From Chloroflexota bacterium (lineage in GTDB: Bacteria > Chloroflexota > Dormibacteria > Dormibacterales > Dormibacteraceae): DNA of 13,438 nt. The stretch covers positions 4,202 to 17,639 of the forward strand of contig VBJR01000083.1 of the NCBI GenBank assembly GCA_005880175.1, in the 5' to 3' direction. Within the stretch, counting starts at the first letter, position 1, and each line of letters starts with the position of its first letter. The translations under genes and the position numbers were made by a program. The notes below the pieces were generated by a model that made no database searches, was not told the origin of the DNA, and worked only from the letters and a program-made list of their open reading frames with translations. Positions 7,326-13,108 of the stretch are shown here, one piece after another.

Positions 7326-7354
7326 TTGACGAACCAGAGGCCTCAGCCTATGCT
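7326..7354 (+). promoter_or_regulatory. Sigma-70-type promoter of the pectate lyase locus
   Basis: TTGACG (7326-7331), an exact 17-base spacer, then TATGCT (7349-7354). Both hexamers are close to consensus and stand out in GC-rich surroundings. Transcription would start near 7361, inside the palindrome described next, giving a leader of about 35 bases before ATG 7396. Confidence 0.65.
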
Positions 7355-7375
7355 TCGTGCACTCAGTACACGAAG
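7353..7375. promoter_or_regulatory. Operator-like 23-bp near-palindrome over the transcription start
   Basis: Arms CTTCGTG (7353-7359) and CACGAAG (7369-7375) are perfect complements. Inside them ACT and AGT also pair symmetrically, with single mismatches between. It overlaps the end of the -10 and the expected start point, a classic repressor position. The cognate regulator is not identifiable in the window. Confidence 0.5.
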
Positions 7376-7381
7376 GGTCGC

Positions 7382-7449
7382 GGAGGAGAGAGCGCATGCG
7401 CACTGACGCGGTCGGTCGATTGAGGTATGGACATCACGCACGCGGGTGA
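7382..7449 (+). other. Ribosome site and original start of the truncated pectate lyase gene
   Basis: GGAGGAGAG (7382-7390) stands at good spacing before ATG 7396. The frame from that ATG is MRTDAVGRLRYGHHARG and stops at 7447-7449, out of phase with the pectate lyase coding sequence starting at 7427. The signals of a real gene start are thus intact while the protein it should begin is missing. A deletion junction near 7420 would explain this. Confidence 0.45.
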
Positions 7450-7921
7450 CTTCATCACCGTCTCGTGGAACCACAACTTCAACCACGTCAAGGACTCGCT
7501 GCTCGGCCACTCCGACTCGAACGGGTCAGAGGACACCGGTCACCTGCGGGTCACGTACCACCACAACTGGTACGACAACACCAAGGAGCGGCACCCGAGG
7601 GTCCGCTTCGGGGATCCCGTGCACGTGTACGACAACTACGTGCTGAACGCCGACTACGGCATCGCGTCCACCGAGAACGGCGGCGTGCTGGCCGAGGACA
7701 ACGTCTTCGAGAACGTCACCAACGCCTGCTTCTCGGCGAGCGGCTTCGCGGATTCCGGTCCCGGCCGCCTGGTGGCGGTGAACAACCAGCCGATCAACTC
7801 GGGCGCGTGCGAGACGAACGGAACAGTCGCCGCGATCCCGTACACGTTCCACCTGGACGACGTCAGCGTCGTCAAGGCGATGGTGATGGCCGGCGCCGGC
7901 GCCGGTCACACCGGCCAGTAG
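7427..7921 (+). pseudogene. Pectate lyase family 1, N-terminally truncated
   Basis: The frame (ATG 7427, blocked upstream by TGA 7421) gives 164 residues that begin in the middle of a PL1 parallel beta-helix: DITHAGDFITVSWN, then the catalytic-region motif HVKDSLLGHSDSN (Lys about 22) and YHHNWYDNTKERHPRVRFG. The latter contains the RxPxxR signature (Arg 55 and Arg 60). It continues VHVYDNYVLNADYGIAST and ENVTNACFSASGF and ends naturally with SVVKAMVMAGAGAGHTGQ. PL1 enzymes cleave polygalacturonate by Ca-dependent beta-elimination and are secreted. They are usually 350-450 residues, with a signal peptide and several Ca-binding Asp before this point. Here about half the protein, including the export signal, is absent. 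The region is visibly less GC-rich than its neighbours (runs of AAC, CAC, AAG codons). I judge it non-functional despite its intact promoter and terminator. Confidence 0.82.
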
Positions 7922-7938
7922 GCCTCATCTCGGCGGAC

Positions 7939-7968
7939 GGCGGCGGCTCAGTGGTCTGGGCCGCCGCC
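7939..7968 (+). terminator. Intrinsic-type terminator after the pectate lyase remnant
   Basis: The stem GGCGGCGGCTCAG / CTGGGCCGCCGCC is 13 bp with one G-U pair and a 4-base loop TGGT. It starts 17 bases beyond the stop and is followed by TTCAG without a U-run. Position and strength support a terminator. Confidence 0.7.
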
Positions 7969-8076
7969 TTCAGTCCGGCTCCGGCGCCCTCGGCGCGCCC
8001 GGCCCTGGGCTCTGACCAGGTCCTGAGCGGCTGACCGCGAACGCGTCCGAGCGTCGCACGGCCCTCGCGCCACTCG

Positions 8077-8514
8077 TCACCCGGGCTGCGAGAACGCGGC
8101 CGTGCCGTCCGCGTGGAACACCAGGCCCGGGTTGTGGGCCACCTCCCAGCGGACGCCGGCCGGGTCGGCGAAGTAGCCGTGCACGAACCCGACCTCTCCC
8201 AGCTGGGCCGGCTTCAGGACCGTGCCGCCTGCCGCCTCCGCCCTGGCCAGTATCTCCTCGACCTCCGCGTCGGTGTCCACGTTGTGGGCCAGGGTGAACG
8301 GGGCCGGGCCGGTCAGCACCGGGCCCGGCGCAGTCGGGTTCACGTCCCGTTCCAGCGCTTCTCCGTGCCAGAGGGCGAGCAGCAGGCCGTGGCCGACCCG
8401 CAGGAACACGATCTCGCCGGGCACCTCCATCGTCGGTTCCCAGCCGAGGCCGTCGACGTAGAACCGGCGGGCGGCGGCCAGGTCGGGGAGGATCTTGAAC
8501 GATTCGGTCGCCAC
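8077..8514 (-). CDS. VOC (glyoxalase/bleomycin-resistance fold) family protein
   Basis: 145 residues from GTG 8514. AAARRFYVDGLGWEPTMEVP (about 14-33), then EIVFLRVGHGLLLALW, FTLAHNVDTDAEVEEILARA (about 73-92), GGTVLKPAQLGEVGFVHGYFADPAG and RWEVAHNPG are the two beta-alpha-beta-beta-beta modules of the vicinal oxygen chelate superfamily. Such small single-domain proteins act in resistance or as metal-dependent isomerases/dioxygenases, and the exact role is unknown. The first strand is unusual: family members begin with something like VTLGVxDLAAARRFY, whereas here it is FKILPDLAAARRFY, so the N-terminus looks shortened. The GTG directly adjoins the hairpin of the upstream gene and there is no Shine-Dalgarno. 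Expression in this context is therefore doubtful. It is on the exporter's strand, 37 bases behind it. Confidence 0.72.
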   Translation of the reverse strand: MATESFKILPDLAAARRFYVDGLGWEPTMEVPGEIVFLRVGHGLLLALWHGEALERDVNPTAPGPVLTGPAPFTLAHNVDTDAEVEEILARAEAAGGTVLKPAQLGEVGFVHGYFADPAGVRWEVAHNPGLVFHADGTAAFSQPG

Positions 8515-8544
8515 GCGGCCCGGGGCACAGAGCCCCGGGCCGCG
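8514..8544 (-). terminator. Strong hairpin after the MFS gene
   Basis: A perfect 13-bp stem CGCGGCCCGGGGC / GCCCCGGGCCGCG encloses a 5-base loop. It begins a few bases past the MFS stop (8552-8554) and runs up to the GTG of the VOC frame. It is best read as the exporter's terminator. Confidence 0.72.
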
Positions 8545-8551
8545 GCGGCCG

Positions 8552-9997
8552 TCAGGCCGCCCTGCGAACCTCGGGCTCCGCGCCCGCCCCGGCCGCCGCC
8601 CCGCGCGAGAACGGCACCTCGCGCAGGAACAGCGTCGCGACCAGCGCGACCGCCGCCACCGCGCCCGCGACCAGGAACAGCTCGTGCAGCGTGCCCGCCA
8701 GCGCCGGCCCGGAGAGCACGCCTCCCGGCAGCCGGTTGGCCAGGATCGAGCCCAGCACCGCCGTCCCGATCGCGCCGCCCAGGCTCCGCCAGAAGTTGAC
8801 CTGGCTGGTGGCCACGCCGACCAGCTCGTGGCTGACGCCCGCCTGCACGACGGCGATCGTCAGCGGGAACGTCACGCCGAGGCCCGCCCCGACGATGACG
8901 ATGTCCCGCGCCACCTCCCACGGGCCCGTGTGCATGCCGACCTGGGCCAGCAGCACCAGGCCCAGGATCATCGTCGCGAGCGCGGCCGTGCCGACGAAGC
9001 GGTATCGCGGGATCCGGGCCAGCAGCGCGCCGGCCGGCGTGGCCGTGACGACGACCGCCAGCATCATGGGCGTCAGCAGCTGACCCGAGTTCGTCGCGCT
9101 CGTCCCCAGCAGCCCCTGGTACAGGAGCGGGACGAACGTGACGGTGCCGAACATCCCGATCGCGCTGAAGAAGGCGATGACGGCCGGCACGGCGAACACG
9201 TTGCGCCGGAACAGCTCCAGCGGGACGATCGGGTGGGCGGCGCGGCGCTCGACGATCGCGAACGCGGCGACCAGCACCGCCGCGACGCCCAGCAGGCCGA
9301 GCACCGGAAACGACAGCCAGGCGTGGTCGCGCGTGACCGTCAGCGCCACCAGCAGCGACGACAGGCCGGCCGTCAGCACCGTCGCGCCGGTCCAGTCGAT
9401 GTTCCCCAGCCGCAGGCGCGAGCCGCGGACGAACGGCAGCCGGGTCGCCACCAGCGTCATCGCCAGCGCCCCGACCGGCACGTTCACGAAGAACGCCCAG
9501 CGCCAGCCCGGGCCGTCCGTCAGGACGCCGCCCAGCGTCGGACCGACCAGCGACGACAGCCCGAACACGGCGCCGAAGACGCCGCTCATCCGCGCCATCT
9601 GGGCCGGCGGGAAGATGTCGGCCAGCACCGCGAACGTGGAGGCGAACAGCGTGCCGGCGAACACGCCCTGGACCGCCCGGAAGACGACCAGCTCCACCAT
9701 GTTCTGTGACAGGCCGCACAGCGCGGAGGCCGTGACGAACCCGGCGATGCCCGCGATCAGGAACGGCTTCCGGCCGAACATGTCGCCGAGCTTGCCCGCG
9801 ACGGGCAGCGTGGCCGTGGACGCGACCAGGTACGCGGTGGTCACCCAGGCGTAGAGCTCCAGCCCGTGCAGGTCGCGGACGATGCGCGGCATGGCCACGC
9901 CGACCACCGTCTGGTCGAGCGCGGACAGCAGCAGCGTCAGCGCCACGCCGAGCGTGGCGAGCGCGACCTGAGCCGGGGACAGTAGTCGATTGCTCAC
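8552..9997 (-). CDS. MFS drug exporter, DHA2 (EmrB/QacA, 14-TM) family
   Basis: 481 residues from GTG 9997, fixed by an AGGAGGT ribosome site at proper spacing. Helix 1 carries the DHA2 signature LDQTVVGVAMPRI (about 27-39). Motif A GKLGDMFGRKPF lies at about 68-79 between helices 2 and 3. The antiporter motif C, GLSSLVGPTLGGVLTD, is at about 146-161, followed by GWRWAFFVNVPVGALAM (about 164-180), also typical of DHA2. Further helices run to about residue 460, and the tail is Ala/Gly/Glu-rich. These proteins exchange protons for cationic dyes, antibiotics or other hydrophobic compounds at the inner membrane. A divergent WYL-domain regulator 92 bases away probably controls it. The gene looks intact, of normal length and complete in motifs. 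Substrate is unknown. Confidence 0.92.
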   Translation of the reverse strand: MSNRLLSPAQVALATLGVALTLLLSALDQTVVGVAMPRIVRDLHGLELYAWVTTAYLVASTATLPVAGKLGDMFGRKPFLIAGIAGFVTASALCGLSQNMVELVVFRAVQGVFAGTLFASTFAVLADIFPPAQMARMSGVFGAVFGLSSLVGPTLGGVLTDGPGWRWAFFVNVPVGALAMTLVATRLPFVRGSRLRLGNIDWTGATVLTAGLSSLLVALTVTRDHAWLSFPVLGLLGVAAVLVAAFAIVERRAAHPIVPLELFRRNVFAVPAVIAFFSAIGMFGTVTFVPLLYQGLLGTSATNSGQLLTPMMLAVVVTATPAGALLARIPRYRFVGTAALATMILGLVLLAQVGMHTGPWEVARDIVIVGAGLGVTFPLTIAVVQAGVSHELVGVATSQVNFWRSLGGAIGTAVLGSILANRLPGGVLSGPALAGTLHELFLVAGAVAAVALVATLFLREVPFSRGAAAGAGAEPEVRRAA

Positions 9998-10002
9998 TAG
10001 AG

Positions 10003-10009
10003 ACCTCCT
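10003..10009 (-). promoter_or_regulatory. Ribosome binding site of the MFS gene
   Basis: AGGAGGT on the minus strand lies five bases before the GTG at 9997. It decides that start over internal alternatives. Confidence 0.85.
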
Positions 10010-10046
10010 GGAACATGCTCTGACGATGCGCCCAGGCTATCGGCCA

Positions 10047-10075
10047 TTGAGGAAAGGTTCGTTCCTCGATACGCT
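10047..10075 (+). promoter_or_regulatory. Promoter of the WYL regulator with an internal dyad
   Basis: TTGAGG (10047-10052), 17 bases, TACGCT (10070-10075). Between them lies the inverted repeat GAGGAA (10049-10054) / TTCCTC (10062-10067) with a 7-base centre. A regulator bound there would block its own promoter, and the site is about 50-70 bases ahead of the divergent exporter start. The expected start point near 10082 leaves a leader of under ten bases before ATG 10090, so near-leaderless translation is likely. Confidence 0.55.
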
Positions 10076-10089
10076 TCACGCTGGAAAAC

Positions 10090-11091
10090 ATGCTGGACAC
10101 GTCCGCCCGCCTCCTGCGCCTCCTCGCCCTGCTCCAGACCCGCCGCGACTGGCCGGGCGCGGAGCTGGCCAGCCGGCTCGGCGTGACCACCCGGACGGTC
10201 CGCAACGACATGGCCCGGCTGCGCGAGCTCGGCTACCCGGTCGAGGCGTCGCCCGGCGTCGCCGGCGGCTACCGCCTGGCCCCGGGCGGCGTGCTGCCGC
10301 CGCTGCTGCTGGACGACGACGAGGCGGTCGCCGTGGCGGTCGGGCTCCGGACGGCCGCCGGGCGGGGCGTCGCGAGCATGGAGGAGAGCGCCGTCCGCGC
10401 CCTCGTGAAGCTGGAGCAGGTGCTGCCCGACCGCCTCCGGCACCGCGTCAACGCGCTGCAGGCGTTCACGGTCGCGGCGGCGAGCTCGGGGCCCGAGGTG
10501 GACCCGCAGCTCCTGGCCCAGGTCGCGACGGCGTGCCGCGACCACCACGTGCTCCGGATCGACTATCGCAAGCACGACGGCACGGACAGCACGCGGTCCA
10601 TCGAGCCCCACCGGCTGGTCCACTGGGGGCGGCGGTGGTACCTGGTGGCCTGGGACCGCGGGCGCAGCGGCTGGCGCACGTTCCGCGCGGACCGGCTGCG
10701 CGTCGGCGCCCCGACCGGGCATCGCTACCTGCCCCGCGACCTGCCCGACGAGGACCTCGCCGCCTACGTCAGGCGCGGCATCCGGACGGCGATCCACCGG
10801 TGCGAGGCCCGGGTCACGGTCCAGGCCCCCGCCTCGGTCGTCGTCGGGCGCGTGCCGCCCGACGTGCTGATCGAGCCCATCGACGAGGGCAGCTGCGTGG
10901 TCCACGCGTACGGCTCGACGCCGGAGGTGCTGGCGCTGCACCTCGGGTGGCTCGACGCGGACTTCACCGTCCATGACGGGCCACCCGAGCTCGTCGCCTG
11001 CCTCGGCCGCCTCGCCGCCCGGTTCGGCGCGGCCGTCAGCGAGCTGCCGTCGCGGCGTACGGCGGCAGGTCGATCGCGTCCGCCTTCGTGA
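10090..11091 (+). CDS. HTH-WYL transcriptional regulator (YafY-like)
   Basis: 333 residues from ATG 10090. The N-terminus has a winged HTH_11: SARLLRLLALLQ, then ELASRLGVTTRTVRNDMARL (about 25-44) as the recognition helix and GYPVEASPGVAGGYRLAPGG as the wing. A linker with LPPLLLDDDEAVAVAVGLRT follows. The WYL domain (about 140-220) holds IDYRKHDGTDSTRSIEPHRL and the literal Trp-Tyr-Leu at about 183-185 in RRWYLVAWDR, followed by WRTFRADRL. The C-terminal WCX-like part spans about 235-318 and ends near LAARFGAAVS. The last ~16 residues (ELPSRRTAAGRSRPPS) look unlike the family and overlap another remnant on the minus strand, so the C-terminus may be a junction product. WYL proteins sense ligands, often nucleic acids or small molecules. 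By position it regulates the exporter and itself. Confidence 0.88.
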   Translation: MLDTSARLLRLLALLQTRRDWPGAELASRLGVTTRTVRNDMARLRELGYPVEASPGVAGGYRLAPGGVLPPLLLDDDEAVAVAVGLRTAAGRGVASMEESAVRALVKLEQVLPDRLRHRVNALQAFTVAAASSGPEVDPQLLAQVATACRDHHVLRIDYRKHDGTDSTRSIEPHRLVHWGRRWYLVAWDRGRSGWRTFRADRLRVGAPTGHRYLPRDLPDEDLAAYVRRGIRTAIHRCEARVTVQAPASVVVGRVPPDVLIEPIDEGSCVVHAYGSTPEVLALHLGWLDADFTVHDGPPELVACLGRLAARFGAAVSELPSRRTAAGRSRPPS

Positions 11092-11135
11092 GCCCGCTCT
11101 CCGGAGCGAACATGCCGACGCCGCCGAGCGGTGGA
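11036..11135 (-). pseudogene. C-terminal tail of an unidentified protein
   Basis: The minus frame reads PPLGGVGMFAPESGLTKADA, then IDLPPYAATAAR and TGA (11036-11038). It has regular codon bias and looks like a folded end with a capped helix (LTKADAIDLPPY). Beyond about 11135 it runs antisense into the TetR remnant. No family is named. It overlaps the last 55 bases of the WYL frame. Confidence 0.3.
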
Positions 11136-11311
11136 ACGCCGCCCGATGATCGCCGCCGGCATCCGTGAGTGGCTGCACGCCCAGGAGCCGGCGCTGCGCG
11201 CGATCGCCCGGCCGGACCGCTACCCCGTGGTCACCCGCTACCTGTCACAGGAGCGCGACTTCAGCCTCGACGAGCTGTTCGAGTTCGGGCTCCGCCGAAT
11301 GCTCGACGGCC
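11131..11311 (+). pseudogene. TetR-family regulator, C-terminal remnant
   Basis: The frame includes IREWLHAQEPALRAIARPDR, then YPVVTRYLSQERDFSLDELF and EFGLRRMLDGLTA. This is the ending of the TetR_C ligand-binding domain seen in many actinobacterial regulators (YPALxR, then DFDLDxLFEFGLQRLLDG). The DNA-binding half and most of the ligand domain are absent. GTG 11131 is only the first possible start and has no ribosome site. At about 11311 the coding sequence meets the end of the secreted-protein gene on the other strand. Confidence 0.68.
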
Positions 11312-12349
11312 TCACGGCGCCGGATCGACCATCGGGTAGTGCGCGCTCTGGGTGAACGTCGCCCCGCCGGTCGTGTACGTCACGGTGAGCGTGTCGCCGG
11401 CCGTGGGGTGGAACGTGCCGGTGCCGCTGGCCTGGGCGGCGAACGTCCAGCGCGAGCTCGCCCCGAGCGTCTGGCCCGATGCCAGCGTGAACTGGTACGT
11501 GATCGTCGTCGCGGTGCTCGTGCTGCCCTGGGTGACCTGGCCGCCGACCGTGTTGAACTGACCGCTGAAGCTGACGCCCGTCGTGCGCTGCACCACGATC
11601 GTGACCCAGAGGGCGGTCAGTGGGGTCGGGTTGGCGAGCTGGACGTCCTCCTCGATGAACCAGGGGCTGGCCGAGGCGATCGCCGGGGTGACGGTGACCC
11701 CGCCGGTGCCGCCCGTGGAGCCGCCGCCGGTCACGGTCAGCGAGATCGTGGCCGTCGCCCTGATGCCGCTCAGCATGCCCGTGACGGTGACCGTGGCGGC
11801 GGGGCTGAACGTCGCGGTCACGCCGGCTGGCAGCCCGCTCGCGCTGAACGTCGGGAGGGTGGTCAGGGTGGACTGGCGCGTGGCCGTGATGGTGCTGGTG
11901 ACGCTGGCGCCCGGGCTGACCGTCAGGCTCGTCGGATTGACCGCGATCGCGAAGTCGGAGACGAAGCCGGCCACCGTGAGCTGGACGCCCAGCGTGTGGG
12001 TGACGCCGCCGCCCGTGCCGGTCACGGTGATCGTCGAGACGCTGCTCGACACCGAGCTCGACGCGGACAGCCGCACGAACGTGCTGGTGCCCGACGGCGC
12101 CGGGATGAGCGTCGCGGTCACGCCGGCGGGCAGCCCGCTCACGCTGAGCGTGACGCCGGCCGTGAACCCGCCGCTCGGTGTGACCGTGACCGTCGTGCCG
12201 GCCGACTGGCCGGCCGAGAGGTCCACGGAGGGCGGGCTCGCCGACAGTGAGAAGTCCGGCCCGGCGGCCAGCGCGGCGCCCGGCGCCAGACCGGCCCCGA
12301 CCAGGGCCGTCGCGAGGACGAGCAGTGACAGCAGCCTGATCCCCAGCAT
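11312..12349 (-). CDS. Secreted protein with two ~100-aa Ig-like repeats and a C-terminal beta-sandwich module
   Basis: 345 residues from ATG 12349, with GGAGGGAGG six bases upstream. The signal peptide MLGIRLLSLLVLATALVGAG then LAPGAALA has an A-L-A cleavage site near residue 28. Repeat 1 starts DFSLSASPPSVDLSAGQSAG (about 32) and includes GLPAGVTATLIPAPSG. Repeat 2 starts DFAIAVNPTSLTVSPGASVT (about 132) and includes GLPAGVTATFSPA. Both are Ser/Thr-rich beta strands of the kind found in extracellular bacterial Ig-like domains. A Gly/Thr linker (GGGSTGGTGG, about 215) leads to a C-terminal module of about 115 residues (SPWFIEEDVQLANPTPLTAL, then TYQFTLASGQTLGASSRWTF and HPTAGDTLTVTYTTGG). 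It resembles modules attached to secreted glycosidases, possibly carbohydrate-binding, but I cannot name the family. There is no catalytic domain and no LPXTG motif. It has a strong promoter with two LacI-like operators, so it is probably sugar-regulated. Confidence 0.75.
   Translation of the reverse strand: MLGIRLLSLLVLATALVGAGLAPGAALAAGPDFSLSASPPSVDLSAGQSAGTTVTVTPSGGFTAGVTLSVSGLPAGVTATLIPAPSGTSTFVRLSASSSVSSSVSTITVTGTGGGVTHTLGVQLTVAGFVSDFAIAVNPTSLTVSPGASVTSTITATRQSTLTTLPTFSASGLPAGVTATFSPAATVTVTGMLSGIRATATISLTVTGGGSTGGTGGVTVTPAIASASPWFIEEDVQLANPTPLTALWVTIVVQRTTGVSFSGQFNTVGGQVTQGSTSTATTITYQFTLASGQTLGASSRWTFAAQASGTGTFHPTAGDTLTVTYTTGGATFTQSAHYPMVDPAP
11811..12149. repeat. Direct DNA repeat, exactly 300 bp apart, inside the secreted-protein gene
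   Basis: Bases 11811-11849 and 12111-12149 are nearly identical (about three mismatches over the first 36 bases). They encode the GLPAGVTAT region of the two Ig-like repeats. The exact 300-bp period equals 100 codons and points to a domain duplication recent enough to be visible in DNA. Confidence 0.7.
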
Positions 12350-12355
12350 CTTCGA

Positions 12356-12364
12356 CCTCCCTCC
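12356..12364 (-). promoter_or_regulatory. Ribosome binding site of the secreted-protein gene
   Basis: GGAGGGAGG on the minus strand, six bases before ATG 12349, decides the start. Confidence 0.8.
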
Positions 12365-12380
12365 TTCCGGCGCCCCCCGG

Positions 12381-12394
12381 TGAGAGCGCTCTCC
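12381..12394. promoter_or_regulatory. LacI-family operator (proximal)
   Basis: TGAGAGCGCTCTCC contains the perfect 12-bp palindrome GAGAGCGCTCTC with the central CG step typical of LacI-family sites (compare the CebR-type TGGGAGCGCTCCCA). It covers the expected transcription start of the secreted-protein gene. Confidence 0.65.
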
Positions 12395-12399
12395 CGCCT

Positions 12400-12428
12400 G
12401 TTATGCCTCACGGAAGGGCCGCAGTCAA
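12400..12428 (-). promoter_or_regulatory. Sigma-70-type promoter of the secreted-protein gene
   Basis: On the minus strand TTGACT (12428-12423), 17 bases, CATAAC (12405-12400). The start point is expected near 12393, giving a leader of about 45 bases. The two LacI-like palindromes flank it on both sides. Confidence 0.68.
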
Positions 12429-12437
12429 GCCTTCATA

Positions 12438-12451
12438 TGAGACCGCTCTCA
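12438..12451. promoter_or_regulatory. LacI-family operator (distal)
   Basis: TGAGACCGCTCTCA differs at one base from a perfect 14-bp palindrome of the same consensus as the proximal site. It ends nine bases upstream of the -35 and includes the stop codon of the RraA-like gene. Confidence 0.58.
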
Positions 12452-13108
12452 GATCGTGAAGCCGAACGCGCTCTCCTCGCCCCGCAGCCGGCGCTCCCAG
12501 TGCTCGTCGAGGTTGGTGAGGTCGGCGAGGGCGGTCCCCGACCGCACCCGCGCGAGGATCGCCGCCTCCGTGCGCTGGATCTCGGCCGCCCGGCCCGCGA
12601 TCCGCGGAACGTCGTCGGGCGCGACCACGACGACCCCGTCCGCGTCGCCGAACAGCACGTCTCCCGACCGCACCGCCACACCGCCGCACGTGACCGGGCC
12701 GGGCTCCTCGGAGGCCGCCCGGGTCTGCCCGGCCATCGGCGACACGTGGCGCGCGTAGACGGCGACGTCGAGGGTGCGCAGCGTGGCCGTGTCCCGCACT
12801 GCCCCGTCGATCACCAGGCCGCCCAGCCCGCGCCGCAGCGACTCCGTGGCGAACAGCTCGCCGGCCACGGCCAGCGCTCCGCCGCCGGCGTCCACCACGA
12901 GCACGTCGCCGGCTCGGGAGCGGGCGAGCGCGTGCACGACCGGGAGGAAGTCGCCCCGGCACATCACCGTGCGGGCGAACCCGAGCAGGCGCGGCGCCGC
13001 CTGCAGCGGGCGGATCGCCGGGTCCAGGACGCGCAGGCCCTTGTCCGCATCGCAGCACGACGACGTGTCCAGGCCGTCGAACAGATGGCGCAGCGTCTCC
13101 AGGTCCAT
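12449..13108 (-). CDS. RraA-like / HMG-CHA aldolase superfamily protein
   Basis: 219 residues from ATG 13108 to TGA 12449. The RraA fold signature is clear: SRAGDVLVVDAGGGALAVAG with GEL (about 64-85), then SLRRGLGGLVIDGAVRD (about 90-106), VYARHVSPMAG and GGVAVRSGDVLFGDADGVVV with VVAPD. Glu 84 stands 20 residues before the Arg105-Asp106 pair, as in class II pyruvate aldolases of this superfamily. The acidic residue usual three positions after that Asp is Thr109 here, so metal binding or activity may differ. Members are either HMG/oxaloacetate-type aldolases or, as in Escherichia coli RraA, regulators of RNase E. Actinobacterial copies are generally annotated as RraA family without proven function. 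Its start overlaps the stop of the PIN gene (TGATG), so the two are co-translated. Cys-Cys in TSSCCDADKG near the N-terminus is notable. Confidence 0.85.
   Translation of the reverse strand: MDLETLRHLFDGLDTSSCCDADKGLRVLDPAIRPLQAAPRLLGFARTVMCRGDFLPVVHALARSRAGDVLVVDAGGGALAVAGELFATESLRRGLGGLVIDGAVRDTATLRTLDVAVYARHVSPMAGQTRAASEEPGPVTCGGVAVRSGDVLFGDADGVVVVAPDDVPRIAGRAAEIQRTEAAILARVRSGTALADLTNLDEHWERRLRGEESAFGFTI

Noticed and set aside
7146..7406. A small plus-strand protein starting at ATG 7146
   Set aside because: Codon bias is fair at first but there is no Shine-Dalgarno, no recognisable domain, and the frame runs through the promoter and operator of the next gene.
8340..10211. A 623-codon minus-strand open frame across the VOC and MFS genes
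   Set aside because: Composition is Arg/Gly/Ala repeats typical of a GC-rich shadow; the real MFS and VOC proteins are in another frame.
11165..12250. A 361-codon plus-strand frame opposite the secreted protein
   Set aside because: It is an Arg/Gly/Asp-rich shadow of the Thr/Ser-rich repeats, with no domain and no ribosome site.
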